From Lentimicrobium saccharophilum (GTDB lineage Bacteria; Bacteroidota; Bacteroidia; Bacteroidales; Lentimicrobiaceae), in the NCBI RefSeq assembly GCF_001192835.1, contig NZ_DF968182.1, positions 1,050,530-1,114,529 of the forward strand: DNA of 64,000 nucleotides, read 5' to 3'. Shown one piece after another: positions 34,623-43,984 of the stretch. Every line of letters starts with the position of its first letter. Within the stretch, counting starts at the first letter, position 1. A model generated the notes under the pieces. The model worked only from the letters and a program-made list of their open reading frames with translations. It did no database searches and was not told where the DNA came from. Both the position numbers and the translations under genes were made by a program.

Positions 34623-35090
34623 TTATTTCTGAGCGGCTTTTTTTCTTGAAAACTCTTCCAGATAATATTTCAACGGCGCGATGAGGAAGCCGTAGTTGTA
34701 ATGGGCATGCGGATTATGATGTTCCAGGTGCGCCTTCACGGTAGCCCTCAGGTAACGGTTCGAGAAATTGCGGAGAATGGGAATGCGCTGGTGCACATAA
34801 ACATCATGGAACATAAAGTAAGCCATTCCGTAAAGCAGGATACCGATGCCTGCACTCAGCAGGTAATAGTTCGGATTCACCACACCAAAATAGATCAGCA
34901 AAATGCTCGGAACAGCAAAAATCACTGCAAAAACATCGTTCCATTCCACTTTCCGTCCGTCGCGGATGTGATGATCTTTATGGAGTACCCACAAAAAGCC
35001 GTGCATCACATATTTGTGGGTGAACCAGGCCATAAATTCCATAAAAAAGAACAAGGCCAGCACAATCAGTATATAAATCAGGAAGTTCAT
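34623..35090 (-). CDS. crtZ: Beta-carotene hydroxylase CrtZ
   Basis: A 155-residue di-iron membrane hydroxylase. The histidine motifs are in order: FTHKYVMH, HKDHH, HDVYVHQR and HLEHHNPH, separated by membrane helices. It adds hydroxyl groups to the beta-ionone rings of beta-carotene to give zeaxanthin and needs oxygen, so this organism is likely to meet oxygen at times although it has anaerobic pathways. It lies between idi and crtYcd. Confidence 0.9.
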   Translation of the reverse strand: MNFLIYILIVLALFFFMEFMAWFTHKYVMHGFLWVLHKDHHIRDGRKVEWNDVFAVIFAVPSILLIYFGVVNPNYYLLSAGIGILLYGMAYFMFHDVYVHQRIPILRNFSNRYLRATVKAHLEHHNPHAHYNYGFLIAPLKYYLEEFSRKKAAQK

Positions 35091-35173
35091 GTTAGTTTGT
35101 TGTTTAAAGGTTTGTTGATCTGATGGTTAATTATTTTTTGCGATAAACAAATGAAGAATTCTTTTTGTTGTTT

Positions 35174-35722
35174 TTACAGTACATTTCCCTGGCTCCGGGC
35201 CGATGGTTTTTGCCTGTAAAATTCTTCCACCCTGTCGAAGGCAATCCGGAACCAGACGGTGAATAATTCCGGATTGAGGTTCATCTCCTTCCGGATATCT
35301 TCGAGGGTTGCATAGCGATATGATTCAACTTCTTCAGGATTGATAACCGGAAGCAGGTCAGAGGTCCCGATAAAGACATGGTCTACTTCGTGTTCGGTAA
35401 GGTTGTTGTCAAATTCAGCCTTATAGATAAAACTGAAAACTTCTTCCATCTCGCAGTCGAATCCCATTTCTTCGCGCATGCGCCGGTGAGCTGCATCGGC
35501 AGTTGTTTCGCCGGGCCGTGGGTGACTGCAGCAGGTGTTGGTCCACAAGCCCGGGGAGTGGTATTTCGAAAGGGCCCGCTGCTGAAGCATAAGCCGGCCT
35601 TCCGGATCGAAGATAAATACGGAGAAAGCCCGGTGGAGCTTGGCCTCCCGGTGGGCCTGCATTTTCTCCATAATTCCGGTTTCCATATCGTTGGCGTCCA
35701 CGAGTATCACATATTCTTCCAT
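35174..35722 (-). CDS. idi: Isopentenyl-diphosphate delta-isomerase, type 1
   Basis: A 182-residue Nudix-fold isomerase. NTCCSHPRPGE holds the catalytic cysteine and metal ligand, and RRMREEMGF is the Nudix-like helix; KAEFDNNLTEHEVDHVF carries further family residues. It interconverts isopentenyl and dimethylallyl diphosphate and so feeds the carotenoid path. Starts 10 bases after the preceding secreted-protein gene. Confidence 0.9.
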   Translation of the reverse strand: MEEYVILVDANDMETGIMEKMQAHREAKLHRAFSVFIFDPEGRLMLQQRALSKYHSPGLWTNTCCSHPRPGETTADAAHRRMREEMGFDCEMEEVFSFIYKAEFDNNLTEHEVDHVFIGTSDLLPVINPEEVESYRYATLEDIRKEMNLNPELFTVWFRIAFDRVEEFYRQKPSARSQGNVL

Positions 35723-35732
35723 TTCAGGTGCT

Positions 35733-36260
35733 TTATTGGTTAGCCAGTGTTTTTATCCTGGCAGATTCATTGCCGGTGAGCTGGCCGGAGTCAACCATGA
35801 ACCCCGCGATTTTAATTGCAGTTTCACGGTTGGCCGGCTGGCTGCCGAACCGGTTGATATTTTCCAGAATAAACTTTTTATCATCCTGAATGTTCGCGTT
35901 GTAACCCAGAAAAGAAGGAGCTTTGGTTTGTGTGGCAAACCGCAGGAATCTTATTTCAAGCTGGTCGGGCTTTTTTGCGACGGCATCTTCGAGCATTTGC
36001 CTGCCCCTGCGAAAATAGGATATTTTTTTTGCCGGGTTACCGATGCAATTGGGGGCTGCCGCTGTGGAAGCTCCATAATAAGCCAGTAGCACAACGTCAG
36101 CGGGAGCCTTATTGCCGAATTTTTCGCTCAGTTTCAGCGCCCCGCATTCGTCCTTGTCCATGCCGAAATACATTTTGCGGGCCTGGTCCAGACTAACCTG
36201 TGCAAGTGCGGTTTGTCCGGACATAATTAAAAAAATCAGGATAAGAAGCCTTGTCTTCAT
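35733..36260 (-). CDS. Secreted protein of unknown function in the crt operon
   Basis: A 175-residue protein with a signal peptide (ending ALAQ). The mature protein is mostly helical, with KMYFGMDKDECGALKLSEKF, two cysteines (one in AAPNCIGNP) and FLGYNANIQDDKKFILENI; the end resembles a TPR-like helix bundle. It starts one base before the crtB stop ends, on the same strand, so it is co-transcribed with pigment genes. I do not recognise it; a periplasmic or outer membrane role tied to carotenoids is only inference. Confidence 0.7.
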   Translation of the reverse strand: MKTRLLILIFLIMSGQTALAQVSLDQARKMYFGMDKDECGALKLSEKFGNKAPADVVLLAYYGASTAAAPNCIGNPAKKISYFRRGRQMLEDAVAKKPDQLEIRFLRFATQTKAPSFLGYNANIQDDKKFILENINRFGSQPANRETAIKIAGFMVDSGQLTGNESARIKTLANQ

Positions 36261-36261
36261 T

Positions 36262-37098
36262 TTACAACAGATTAAGCTGATGTTTCAGGTATGAGGTTAC
36301 CAGCAATTTGTATTTGGTCCGGTTGGGAATTCTGATGCGCTCTTTCATGATGCGTGACGAACGCGTGCGTTTGATTTTCAGAAAGAGTTTATGGAAATAG
36401 ACATAGGCCATGTAAACGCCAAACCTGGCGCCACGGGGCAGCATTCTGATACCTTCAAGTCCGTCGGCAAAATCGAGGGCAATGTCATCTTCAATCTTCT
36501 GCTTGGTTTCATCATCAAACTTCGACAGGTCGATCCCGGGAAAGTATGATCGTCCCAGGCCTTCGAAATCAGCATGAAGATCGCGCAGAAAATTAATTTT
36601 CTGGAAAGCAGAACCCAGCCGCATGGCCGGTGGTTTCAGCTTTTTATACTTTTCATCGTCGCCTTCGCAGAAAACACGCAGGCACATCAGGCCCACCACT
36701 TCGGCCGACCCCAGAATATATTTTTCGAATTTTTCCTGATCATAGGAGATGTCTTTCAGGTCCATTTCCATGCTGTCAAGAAACAGATCGATCAGCTCTT
36801 TTTCTATTCCGTATTTATTGACAACCCATTGGAAGTTGTTCAGGATAGGGTTCAGGCTGATTTTTTCTTCAATGGCAAGATAGGTGTCCGTTCTGAATCT
36901 TTCCAGCAGCCTGGCTTTGTCGTAGCCGTGGAATGAATCCACAATCTCATCGGCAAACCGGACAAATCCGTAAATGGCATAGATCGGATCGTGAAAGCGC
37001 CGGCTGAAGAACCTTATGCCCAGCGAAAAGGAGGTCGAGTAAGTTACCGTGGTCAGCTTGCTCGATTTTTTTGAGATCATATCAAATAGCTCTTTCAT
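36262..37098 (-). CDS. crtB: Phytoene synthase
   Basis: A 278-residue trans-isoprenyl diphosphate synthase of the squalene/phytoene type. It joins two geranylgeranyl diphosphates. Visible are TYSTSFSLGIRFF, the first aspartate motif in RFADEIVDSFHG, the second region QKINFLRDLHADFEGLGRSYFPG, and KLFLKIKRTRSSR near the end. The ATG at 37098 is used: it lies 10 bases after the crtI stop and starts the domain, while the longer frame to 37200 overlaps crtI. Confidence 0.92.
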   Translation of the reverse strand: MKELFDMISKKSSKLTTVTYSTSFSLGIRFFSRRFHDPIYAIYGFVRFADEIVDSFHGYDKARLLERFRTDTYLAIEEKISLNPILNNFQWVVNKYGIEKELIDLFLDSMEMDLKDISYDQEKFEKYILGSAEVVGLMCLRVFCEGDDEKYKKLKPPAMRLGSAFQKINFLRDLHADFEGLGRSYFPGIDLSKFDDETKQKIEDDIALDFADGLEGIRMLPRGARFGVYMAYVYFHKLFLKIKRTRSSRIMKERIRIPNRTKYKLLVTSYLKHQLNLL

Positions 37099-37108
37099 CG
37101 TAAATGGT

Positions 37109-38581
37109 TTAAAGCTGTTTAATAATTTCGTTTGCGGCGATCTGTCCCGATATAATGGCCGGCGGGACACCCGGGCCGGGCACGGTAAGCTGGCCGGCAT
37201 AATAAAGGTTGCTGAGTTTGTTATTCCTGATTTTTGGTTTCAGGAAGGCGGTCTGCATCAATGTGTTAGCAAGTCCATAGGCATTTCCCTTATAGGCGTG
37301 GTAATCGCTTTCGAAGTCGGCGTGGGCGTATGATCGCCGGTAAACGAGGTGTTCGCGCAACGGCTGGCCGGTGTATCGTTCCATCCGCATGAGCACATGG
37401 TCAAGATACTTTTCGCGGATTTCCGGGGTGTCTTTCAGGCCGGGCGCTACCGGAATCAGGACCATCACATTCTCATGCCCTTCAGGGGCAACCGTATCAT
37501 CCGTTTTAGAAGTGCAGCTGATGTAAACCGATGGATTTTCAGGCCATTCCGGTTTTTTATAGATAGAGTCCGCATGACCTGCAAAATCCTCATCGAACAA
37601 CAGGGTGTGGTGATCCAGGCGCTGAATCCGGGTATTGAAACCAAGATAAAATATCAGTGAAGACGGGGAAAGTACCCTGGAGTCCCAGTACTTTTGACTA
37701 TACCGGCGGGCGTTTTCAGGAAGCAGTTGCTGCTCTACATGGTGATAATCCGCTGCAGCAATCACGTAATCGGCGGTGTACTGCTGCGTGTCCGTGTTCA
37801 CCGAAGCAACTTTCCCATTGGCTGTATTTACAGATCTGACCTCTGCATCAAAAACAAAACTGACACCCTTCTCCCGGGCAAGTGCTTCCATTCCTTCTAC
37901 CACCCGGTACATGCCGCCTCTGGGGTACCAGGTTCCCTGAACCATATCAGAATAATTCATGAGGCTGTAGAGGGCCGGCGTCGATTTGGCTGTGCCCCCA
38001 AGGAAAAGCACCGGAAATTCAAGCATGCGATTGATCTTTTCGCTCCTGAAATACCGGCGCGTATAGTCGCCAAAAGAACTTAACATATTAAGCTTCAGGC
38101 CTGCTGAGAAAATCTTCCAGTGAAGGTATTCGGTGATTGAATGGCTGGGTTTGCGCACGAATTCGCCGATACCGATGCGGTATTTGTATTCGGATTCCTT
38201 CAGGAATTCCTTCAGCGCCGGCGTGCTTCCCGGTTCAATGGATTCATAGAGTGCGTAAATACCCTCAAGAGATGCCGGCAGAACCACTTCATCACCGGGG
38301 CCGAAATAAATTTTGTAAGAAGGGTCGAGGCGGTCGAGCTGATAGTAGTCAGACACCTTCCGGCCGAAGGAGGCAAAGTACTCTTCAAAAATATCAGGCA
38401 TCCAATACCAGCTGGGGCCCATATCGAAGGTGAACCCGTTTGCTGAAAACTTCCGGGCCCGTCCGCCGGCGATCGGATTTTTTTCGAGCACAGTTACATT
38501 CAGCCCGTTGCTGGCCAGGGTTGTGGCGGCTGCCAACCCTGAAAATCCTGCCCCTATAACGATTACATTTTCTTTTTTCAT
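37109..38581 (-). CDS. crtI: Phytoene desaturase
   Basis: A 490-residue flavoenzyme that turns phytoene into lycopene. The FAD site VIGAGFSGLAAATTLASNG is at residues 8-26, ARKFSANGFTFDMGPSWYWMP follows, and the C-terminal FAD motif is in GPGVPPAIISGQIAANEI. First gene of the minus-strand carotenoid operon crtI-crtB-(secreted protein)-idi-crtZ-crtYcd-(small membrane protein). No clear promoter of the -7/-33 type is seen in the 240 bases upstream. Confidence 0.92.
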   Translation of the reverse strand: MKKENVIVIGAGFSGLAAATTLASNGLNVTVLEKNPIAGGRARKFSANGFTFDMGPSWYWMPDIFEEYFASFGRKVSDYYQLDRLDPSYKIYFGPGDEVVLPASLEGIYALYESIEPGSTPALKEFLKESEYKYRIGIGEFVRKPSHSITEYLHWKIFSAGLKLNMLSSFGDYTRRYFRSEKINRMLEFPVLFLGGTAKSTPALYSLMNYSDMVQGTWYPRGGMYRVVEGMEALAREKGVSFVFDAEVRSVNTANGKVASVNTDTQQYTADYVIAAADYHHVEQQLLPENARRYSQKYWDSRVLSPSSLIFYLGFNTRIQRLDHHTLLFDEDFAGHADSIYKKPEWPENPSVYISCTSKTDDTVAPEGHENVMVLIPVAPGLKDTPEIREKYLDHVLMRMERYTGQPLREHLVYRRSYAHADFESDYHAYKGNAYGLANTLMQTAFLKPKIRNNKLSNLYYAGQLTVPGPGVPPAIISGQIAANEIIKQL

Positions 38582-38821
38582 GCTTAGATCATCCGGAAAT
38601 GAGCCGGGATGCCGGAATTTTTTTGTTTCACAATGATTAACAGGTTGACGGTCTATTTGTTTAATAGTATCAGAAAAGTATTAAACAATTTACGAATGGG
38701 ATTTTTTTTGGTTTTAAATTTAACCGGCAGATTTCTTTTCTCTTTGGTCTGTTCCGGCATTGTAAAAATTTCTAATTTCGCACAAAAAAACGGAAACGTC
38801 AATGTTTAATCTCAAAAAATT

Positions 38822-39385
38822 ATGAAACAGTTTCTTATTTTAATGCTCTCCGGATTGCTGTTGTACGGATGCTCAGGAAACAGCCCAAAAGCTCCTGCAC
38901 CTGAAGCAGTGGCTGACGATTCACCGGTTGCTATTGTGAATGACCTGGAAAATGCGCTGGCCGGAGTTCCTTCGTGGAGCAATGAGAAGACCATTGTGAA
39001 AATGCCGGAGGGGATTGCTGCGCACAGCGGTCAGTTTGTCTCCCGCGTTGATGCTGAGAATCAATACTCATACGCTTTCAAGGATATCTTTGCAAATATC
39101 AATCAGAAGCTACCGGTCGCCGTTATTGTAGAAGGATATGTTTACAGCCCTGAGGTCAATCCTTCATTGGGAATTATCATGGATATCAATGACAATAACA
39201 ATACGGTAATCTGGAAATCCTACGCTCTGTCGGAGGTAATTTCCGCCCTCAATGAATGGAAGCCTTTCGCTGCCCGTTTTACCATTGATGCTCCCCTTAA
39301 GCCGGAGTATCAGCTTAAGATTTTTGCTTCAGGCGCCAGGAAAACAGCCTACTTCGACGACTTTAAGATTTCTTTTGAATATTAA
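38822..39385 (+). CDS. Lipoprotein with carbohydrate-binding-like beta domain
   Basis: A 187-residue lipoprotein: lipobox LLYGC at residues 13-17. After a proline- and alanine-rich linker the rest looks like a beta-sandwich, with IVVEGYVYSPEVNPSLGIIMDIND-like strands and a closing KTAYFDDFKISFEY. The 'AYFDDF-I' end is common in carbohydrate-binding-module-like domains. Single gene, divergent from crtI, with its own terminator. Confidence 0.75.
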   Translation: MKQFLILMLSGLLLYGCSGNSPKAPAPEAVADDSPVAIVNDLENALAGVPSWSNEKTIVKMPEGIAAHSGQFVSRVDAENQYSYAFKDIFANINQKLPVAVIVEGYVYSPEVNPSLGIIMDINDNNNTVIWKSYALSEVISALNEWKPFAARFTIDAPLKPEYQLKIFASGARKTAYFDDFKISFEY

Positions 39386-39424
39386 ACAGCCGCTTCATTC
39401 AGGCTTCCCCTGCCTGACGATGAG

Positions 39425-39472
39425 AGCCCTCTTGAAAAACGGCATTATCGCTGCTTTGCAAGAGGGCTTTTG
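39425..39472 (+). terminator. Terminator behind the lipoprotein gene
   Basis: AGCCCTCTTG and CAAGAGGGCT are perfect complements with a 24-base loop, then TTTTG. It lies 40 bases after the stop. The rest of 39473-39752 has no gene. Confidence 0.6.
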
Positions 39473-39752
39473 ATTTTCTGCATCATTATTCCGGTGAGCA
39501 GACTTTATCTTTCCCTCCTGAAAGGGTTTCCTGGTTTTTCTCAGCCAGGATTCTGCTGTCGGAGTTTTGCAGCCGGATAGGCTTATCCTGCATTATGAAT
39601 GTTCGTTTATCCGGCCGTTTTTACCTGTCGTTAAAGTATGCAATAAATATATATATAAATATAGAATAGGAAAAATGACAGAAAATAAATATTTTAATAT
39701 AAATTCTCAAAGGCACTGTTGATTAATTATCCGGGTTTGTATTTATCTCCCT

Positions 39753-39808
39753 GCGTTTATCTGAAATATCCGGGCGTATATAAATCCGTTCCCGGCGATC
39801 ATCAATCG
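39753..39808 (+). promoter_or_regulatory. Conserved upstream box shared with the gene at 11380
   Basis: Same order as 11249-11304: GCGTTTAT, then ATATCCGG (39766-39773) and AAATCCGT (39782-39789) 16 bases apart, then CCCGGC and ATCAATCG. Distance to the start codon (about 66 bases from its end) is close to that of the first copy (about 75). Confidence 0.65.
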
Positions 39809-39834
39809 GTTTCATATCTCATTTTCAGGCGCTG

Positions 39835-39842
39835 TAAATTTG
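39835..39842 (+). promoter_or_regulatory. Possible -7 box of the large beta-helix gene
   Basis: TAAATTTG fits TAnnTTTG. The upstream region of the gene at 11380 has TAACTTTA (11331-11338) at the matching place, and a shared CAGGC and ATCATTTTAA flank both. It would give a leader of about 26 bases. Confidence 0.4.
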
Positions 39843-39874
39843 GATTAATTGTGATCATTTTAAACCCTGAAGCC

Positions 39875-42800
39875 ATGAAAAGAAATTTATTCATTTTGCA
39901 AAAGAGGTATCTGTACGGACTGATTTTAATGCTGTTTTTTACAGCCTGTTATGAATTCAGTTTTGTGAATCAGCCGGGCAGTGCAGAAATCAACAGCACC
40001 TTCCAGGTGCAGATCAGTGCTTATACAACCGATGGGGATGGTCAATATTACACGCCCTATTTTGGAGTCAAACTTCCGGAAGGCTGGCAGGTTGACGACA
40101 GCATTGTCTTCTCATACGGAACCACCATCGGCTGGTTTGTACACAGCGATTCCCTGTCTCAGGCCATGAGTGCCATCGACCCTCCGCCGCCCGGTTATTT
40201 TTGGTGGGTCGGTCAGGTAATTGATCTGGTTTTATATAATTACGGCGATACTTACCTGCTAAATCCGGTTATTCATACAGGTGATCAAACCGGGAATTTC
40301 TCGCTGGACTACATGCTGGGGCATGATTATATTTATTATGGCTATGGCGGACTTAATTTCAGGCGCAGCAACGGTCATTCCATTACTGTAGGTTTGCCTG
40401 ATCATGTTGTGGTTACCGGGAATAGCGATCATGGTCTTGGTTCCCTGCGTTCAGCCATTGCACATGTTGATTTCAACGGAACCATCACCTTTCAGATGGT
40501 CAATCCGGCTCCCATTGTGCTGGAAACACCGCTGGAGATCAATAAGAACATCACCATCCGGGGCTCTGATGACATGCCGGTAGTCATTTCGGGGAATGAT
40601 CAGTGTCAGGTATTCATTGTCGGAGAAAACTACTCCCCGAAGTTTGAATTCATTGATATCATGCAGGGGCATGGTTATAACGGCGGTGGAGCCGAGTGCA
40701 GGGCGGGATCTTCGCCTGTGTTCAGCAACTGCAGCTTTTCCGGCAACAGTGCCGTGCAAAGTGGCGGCGGTTTATATGCCGGATATGGCACAAATCCGGT
40801 GATGACGGATCTGGTATTCTCCGGAAATAGCGCAAACGAAGGGGGTGGCGTGTATTTGCAGTATTCAGGGGTAGCCTCAATGCATAATATGGCCTTTACA
40901 GACAATACCGCCAATTACAGCGGCGGAGCAGTTTACAGTTCCTCAGAAACCCTTGAAATGCGCGACATCATGATCAGCTCCAATCATTCTCAGTATTATG
41001 GTGGTGGCCTGTACCTCTACAACGGTGAAGTTAATGCCAGAAATTTATCCGTTGTTTCAAATACAGTTGACGGGCCTGAAGGAGCAGGGGGTGGCATATA
41101 TACGGAATACGGCAGCATCGTGCTTGAAAACAGCGTGATCAGTAAGAATATTTCCAATGGCAGGGGAGGAGGAATCAGTTTCGGCTATGACAGCAATCCG
41201 GAATTTTGCTGCACTGCACGTTGCGACATCTTTGACAATGAAGCCGCGGAAGGCAGCGATCTGTATGCACAAACCCTGGTGGATGTAATTGTTGACAGGT
41301 TCACCGTGCTGTACCCTAACAATTTACACGCCAGTCCATTTGAAAATTTCACCTTTGATATTCTTCACGGAGTAAATGCACAGGTGGATGCAGATTTGTA
41401 CATTTCGCCCCGGGGTGATAACCAAAACAGCGGGTTATCGCCTGACATGCCCAAAAGGACCATTTCCGGGGCGTTATCAATATTATCCACCCAAAAACAG
41501 CACACCCTGTACCTTGACAAGGGCGAATACAGTGTAAGCTCAAATGGCGAAAGGTTTCCTGTGATTTTGCCGGATCATATCAATCTTGAAGGTCATCCTG
41601 AATTTGCCACAGTGCTTGATGCAACTGGTAAATCAGAAGCCATCAGGATCAATCATGCAACTCAGGTTTCGATTTCCGGCATTACCATCACAGGGGCATC
41701 GCAAAGGGCTGTATCCTGTGATAATTCTTCCCCTGCCATCAGGAACGTAGTAATCACAAGGAATGATGGAACCGGTTTTTATTGCAGTAATAACTCAGCG
41801 CCGGTATTGAACGGTGTTAATATCAGCAGAAACGGGGGCGGTGGTATACAGTGCTATAACTCTTCCATCAGGATATTCAATTCAGGGATAGGAAACAATA
41901 AAGCATATTCCGGTGCAGGGGTCTATCTCAGCAACTCCGGTGCTTACTTCCGGAATGTCAATATTATGGAAAATGAAGTTCCCGGAGGTTGGTATTCCGG
42001 CTCAGGCGGAGGAGTCTGTTGCATAAATTCCGATCCGGTCTTTATTGAATCTGCAATCAGTAATAATGTGTCCGGAAAGGAAGGCGGCGGAATTTACTGT
42101 TACGAATCCAAACTTTATATGGCTAAAACTGAACTCAAAGGAAATAGGGGTGCCGTTGGTGGAGGTCTTTATCTGGATCAGTCCGGAGTTACCCTGCTGA
42201 ATGTAGAATTTTCGGGCAATTCTGCCAATATGGCCGGAGGGGCTTACTTTAAGCGCTCGGAGGCTGATCTGACCAATGTGCTGGTAACGGGCAATGCTGC
42301 CGGAAACGGGGCAGGGTTATATTTCCGGGAGTCGGAAGGCCTGATGAAAAATGTGACCATTACGGAGAATATTGCCAAAATCAGCGGGGGTGCAGTATTT
42401 AATTACCGGACCAATCTGAGTTTATGGAACAGTGTATTGTGGGGTAATTTTCCTGAAGAAATCGTTCATTTCACTACCAGCGGCTCTCCGAGTCAACTGG
42501 GTATTTATTACTCTGATGTCATGGGTGGTCAGGAAGGCATTGATATGCATGGCCCGGGCCTGGTAGATTGGGGTACCGGATGCCTGGATGCCGATCCCCT
42601 GTTCACCGGGTCAGGGATTGATCCATTCAGTCTGGCTCATCATTCTCCGTGTATAGATGCAGGCCCGCGGAGTCCGGATTGGCTTGGCCTGCCGCCATAC
42701 GATATCCGAGGAAATGAGCGTATCCTGGATGGTGACCAGAACAGTCTGGCCATTGTGGATATGGGGGCCTATGAATTCGAAAACATCCCCGTTGAACCAA

Positions 42801-43081
42801 AAAATATGATCGCCGGGGCAGGCGGAGAATATGGATTTTCTGTCTATCCGAATCCGTGCAGGGACGTGGCCTTTTTCAGCTACACCCTGCCTGCTGAGAG
42901 CAGGATAAGCATTGTAATATACAATCAGTTGGGTAAGCAGGTTGCTGTACTGGCCGATGCAAGCCAGAAAGCCGGGCAGTATCTGGTTCGCTGGAATTCT
43001 CCGGAAGCAGGTCCGGGTGTATACATGTACCGCATTCAGGCAGGAAAGACGGTAGTCGGAGGTAAGCTGATTAAACAATAA
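39875..43081 (+). CDS. Very large beta-helix protein with T9SS sorting domain
   Basis: A 1068-residue protein. The start ATG at 39875 is followed by a hydrophobic signal region that ends FFTACY, which may be a lipobox. A beta-rich domain (about 35-170) precedes two long right-handed beta-helices, about 180-470 and 520-950, with many 'N-S-S---GGG-Y' turns; between them YISPRGDNQNSGLSPDMPKRTI starts a new pectate-lyase-like section. An IVDMGAYEFE motif follows, then a T9SS type A sorting domain (YPNPCRDVAFFSY to IKQ). It shares its build and upstream region with the protein at 11380. Ligand unknown; the GGG-rich turns suggest a surface adhesin or polysaccharide-binding role (inference). Confidence 0.85.
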   Translation: MKRNLFILQKRYLYGLILMLFFTACYEFSFVNQPGSAEINSTFQVQISAYTTDGDGQYYTPYFGVKLPEGWQVDDSIVFSYGTTIGWFVHSDSLSQAMSAIDPPPPGYFWWVGQVIDLVLYNYGDTYLLNPVIHTGDQTGNFSLDYMLGHDYIYYGYGGLNFRRSNGHSITVGLPDHVVVTGNSDHGLGSLRSAIAHVDFNGTITFQMVNPAPIVLETPLEINKNITIRGSDDMPVVISGNDQCQVFIVGENYSPKFEFIDIMQGHGYNGGGAECRAGSSPVFSNCSFSGNSAVQSGGGLYAGYGTNPVMTDLVFSGNSANEGGGVYLQYSGVASMHNMAFTDNTANYSGGAVYSSSETLEMRDIMISSNHSQYYGGGLYLYNGEVNARNLSVVSNTVDGPEGAGGGIYTEYGSIVLENSVISKNISNGRGGGISFGYDSNPEFCCTARCDIFDNEAAEGSDLYAQTLVDVIVDRFTVLYPNNLHASPFENFTFDILHGVNAQVDADLYISPRGDNQNSGLSPDMPKRTISGALSILSTQKQHTLYLDKGEYSVSSNGERFPVILPDHINLEGHPEFATVLDATGKSEAIRINHATQVSISGITITGASQRAVSCDNSSPAIRNVVITRNDGTGFYCSNNSAPVLNGVNISRNGGGGIQCYNSSIRIFNSGIGNNKAYSGAGVYLSNSGAYFRNVNIMENEVPGGWYSGSGGGVCCINSDPVFIESAISNNVSGKEGGGIYCYESKLYMAKTELKGNRGAVGGGLYLDQSGVTLLNVEFSGNSANMAGGAYFKRSEADLTNVLVTGNAAGNGAGLYFRESEGLMKNVTITENIAKISGGAVFNYRTNLSLWNSVLWGNFPEEIVHFTTSGSPSQLGIYYSDVMGGQEGIDMHGPGLVDWGTGCLDADPLFTGSGIDPFSLAHHSPCIDAGPRSPDWLGLPPYDIRGNERILDGDQNSLAIVDMGAYEFENIPVEPKNMIAGAGGEYGFSVYPNPCRDVAFFSYTLPAESRISIVIYNQLGKQVAVLADASQKAGQYLVRWNSPEAGPGVYMYRIQAGKTVVGGKLIKQ

Positions 43082-43265
43082 GGTTTTCAGCGGTTGTCTC
43101 AAGTACGCGTTGTGCAATTTTGTTTCTTCACGTTGAATAACCTGAAAGGGTTGATTTGGATTTAAAGCTCAGGATCACAGATGGTGAAAAACAGTTGCCC
43201 GCAAAGTCGAATGCTTTGAATCTGTTTTGAAAAGACATGTGTAAAACGTTCAACATTTTATTGCC

Positions 43266-43769
43266 ATGAGAAAATTCAGCATCATTCTGGTCCTGTTGCT
43301 GCTCTCCTGCAAGCTCCCTGCGCAGTCTTTGTCACATCCCGGTGGCGAATTGCGTGATCTGAACGGCAGGATGATTCCCGTATCAGCAATTATTGAGGAG
43401 GGACATCCCCTGGTTATGGTATTCTGGAAATCAGGCAGTTCAAAATGCTGTGAGAACCTTGAAACACTTCAAACAGCCTGGATGGCCAGGCTGAAAGATC
43501 AGGGAGTCCGGTTTGTTGCTGTCTGCGAGGACTGCTCCGGCTCCTGGAGTCATATTAAACCGCTGGTTGCGGGTAAAGAGTGGGACTTTAATGTCTATAT
43601 TGACGTGAATGGTGATTTCAGGAGGTCGCTTGGCATAAGTGTCATTCCAAGCACTGTTTTGTTCGACACCGGTATGCATTTGGTTTGTAAACATCCGGGA
43701 TGGTGTTCAGGCAATGAAGAAATGGTTTGTGAGAAGATAATCAGCAAACTCGGGAATATGAAACCATAG
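43266..43769 (+). CDS. Thioredoxin-like envelope protein with SxxC site
   Basis: A 167-residue protein with an N-terminal signal region that has a possible lipobox (LLSC) and a possible cut after LPAQ. The rest is a TlpA/AhpC-like thioredoxin fold: MVFWKSG, FVAVCEDCSGSW, the cis-proline in SVIPSTVLFD. Where TlpA proteins have WCxxC, this one has S58-x-x-C61 followed by a second cysteine, C62, so the first active cysteine is lost. Other cysteines (CEDC, CKHPGWC) remain. It may be a monothiol or non-redox member. It follows the T9SS beta-helix gene by 184 bases. Confidence 0.75.
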   Translation: MRKFSIILVLLLLSCKLPAQSLSHPGGELRDLNGRMIPVSAIIEEGHPLVMVFWKSGSSKCCENLETLQTAWMARLKDQGVRFVAVCEDCSGSWSHIKPLVAGKEWDFNVYIDVNGDFRRSLGISVIPSTVLFDTGMHLVCKHPGWCSGNEEMVCEKIISKLGNMKP

Positions 43770-43770
43770 A

Positions 43771-43908
43771 CCCGGGTTAAGCTTTTGACAATGCTTAAAC
43801 GAATTGGTATTTGTAATCAGCATGTTGATAATTGCGTTGAACAAACACTAAATCGGGATTACTCTCATAAAATCAATAGTACAGTCCTGTCGGACTTTCT
43901 GTTGACTA
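43771..43908 (+). repeat. Dispersed stem-loop repeat, copy 3
   Basis: CCCGGGTTAAGCTTTTGACAATGCTTAA starts a repeat about 138 bases long. TTAAGC..TTGACAATGCTTAA makes a 9-bp stem with loop TGAC and one mismatch. It continues with TTTGTAATCAGCA, AAATCGGGATTAC and TCGGACTTTCTGTTGA. The copy at 45106 has the same parts. It starts right after the stop of the thioredoxin-like gene. Confidence 0.8.
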
Positions 43909-43984
43909 ATACGGGATAAAATGACTATCACACCATAAAACAAATTTCGGGAAGTCATTTCAAACCAGCTAAAACTTCAGATCT

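Noticed and set aside
39719..39874. Extended N-terminus of the large beta-helix protein
   Set aside because: The extra 52 residues cover the shared control box and -7 region; the signal region starts at the ATG at 39875.
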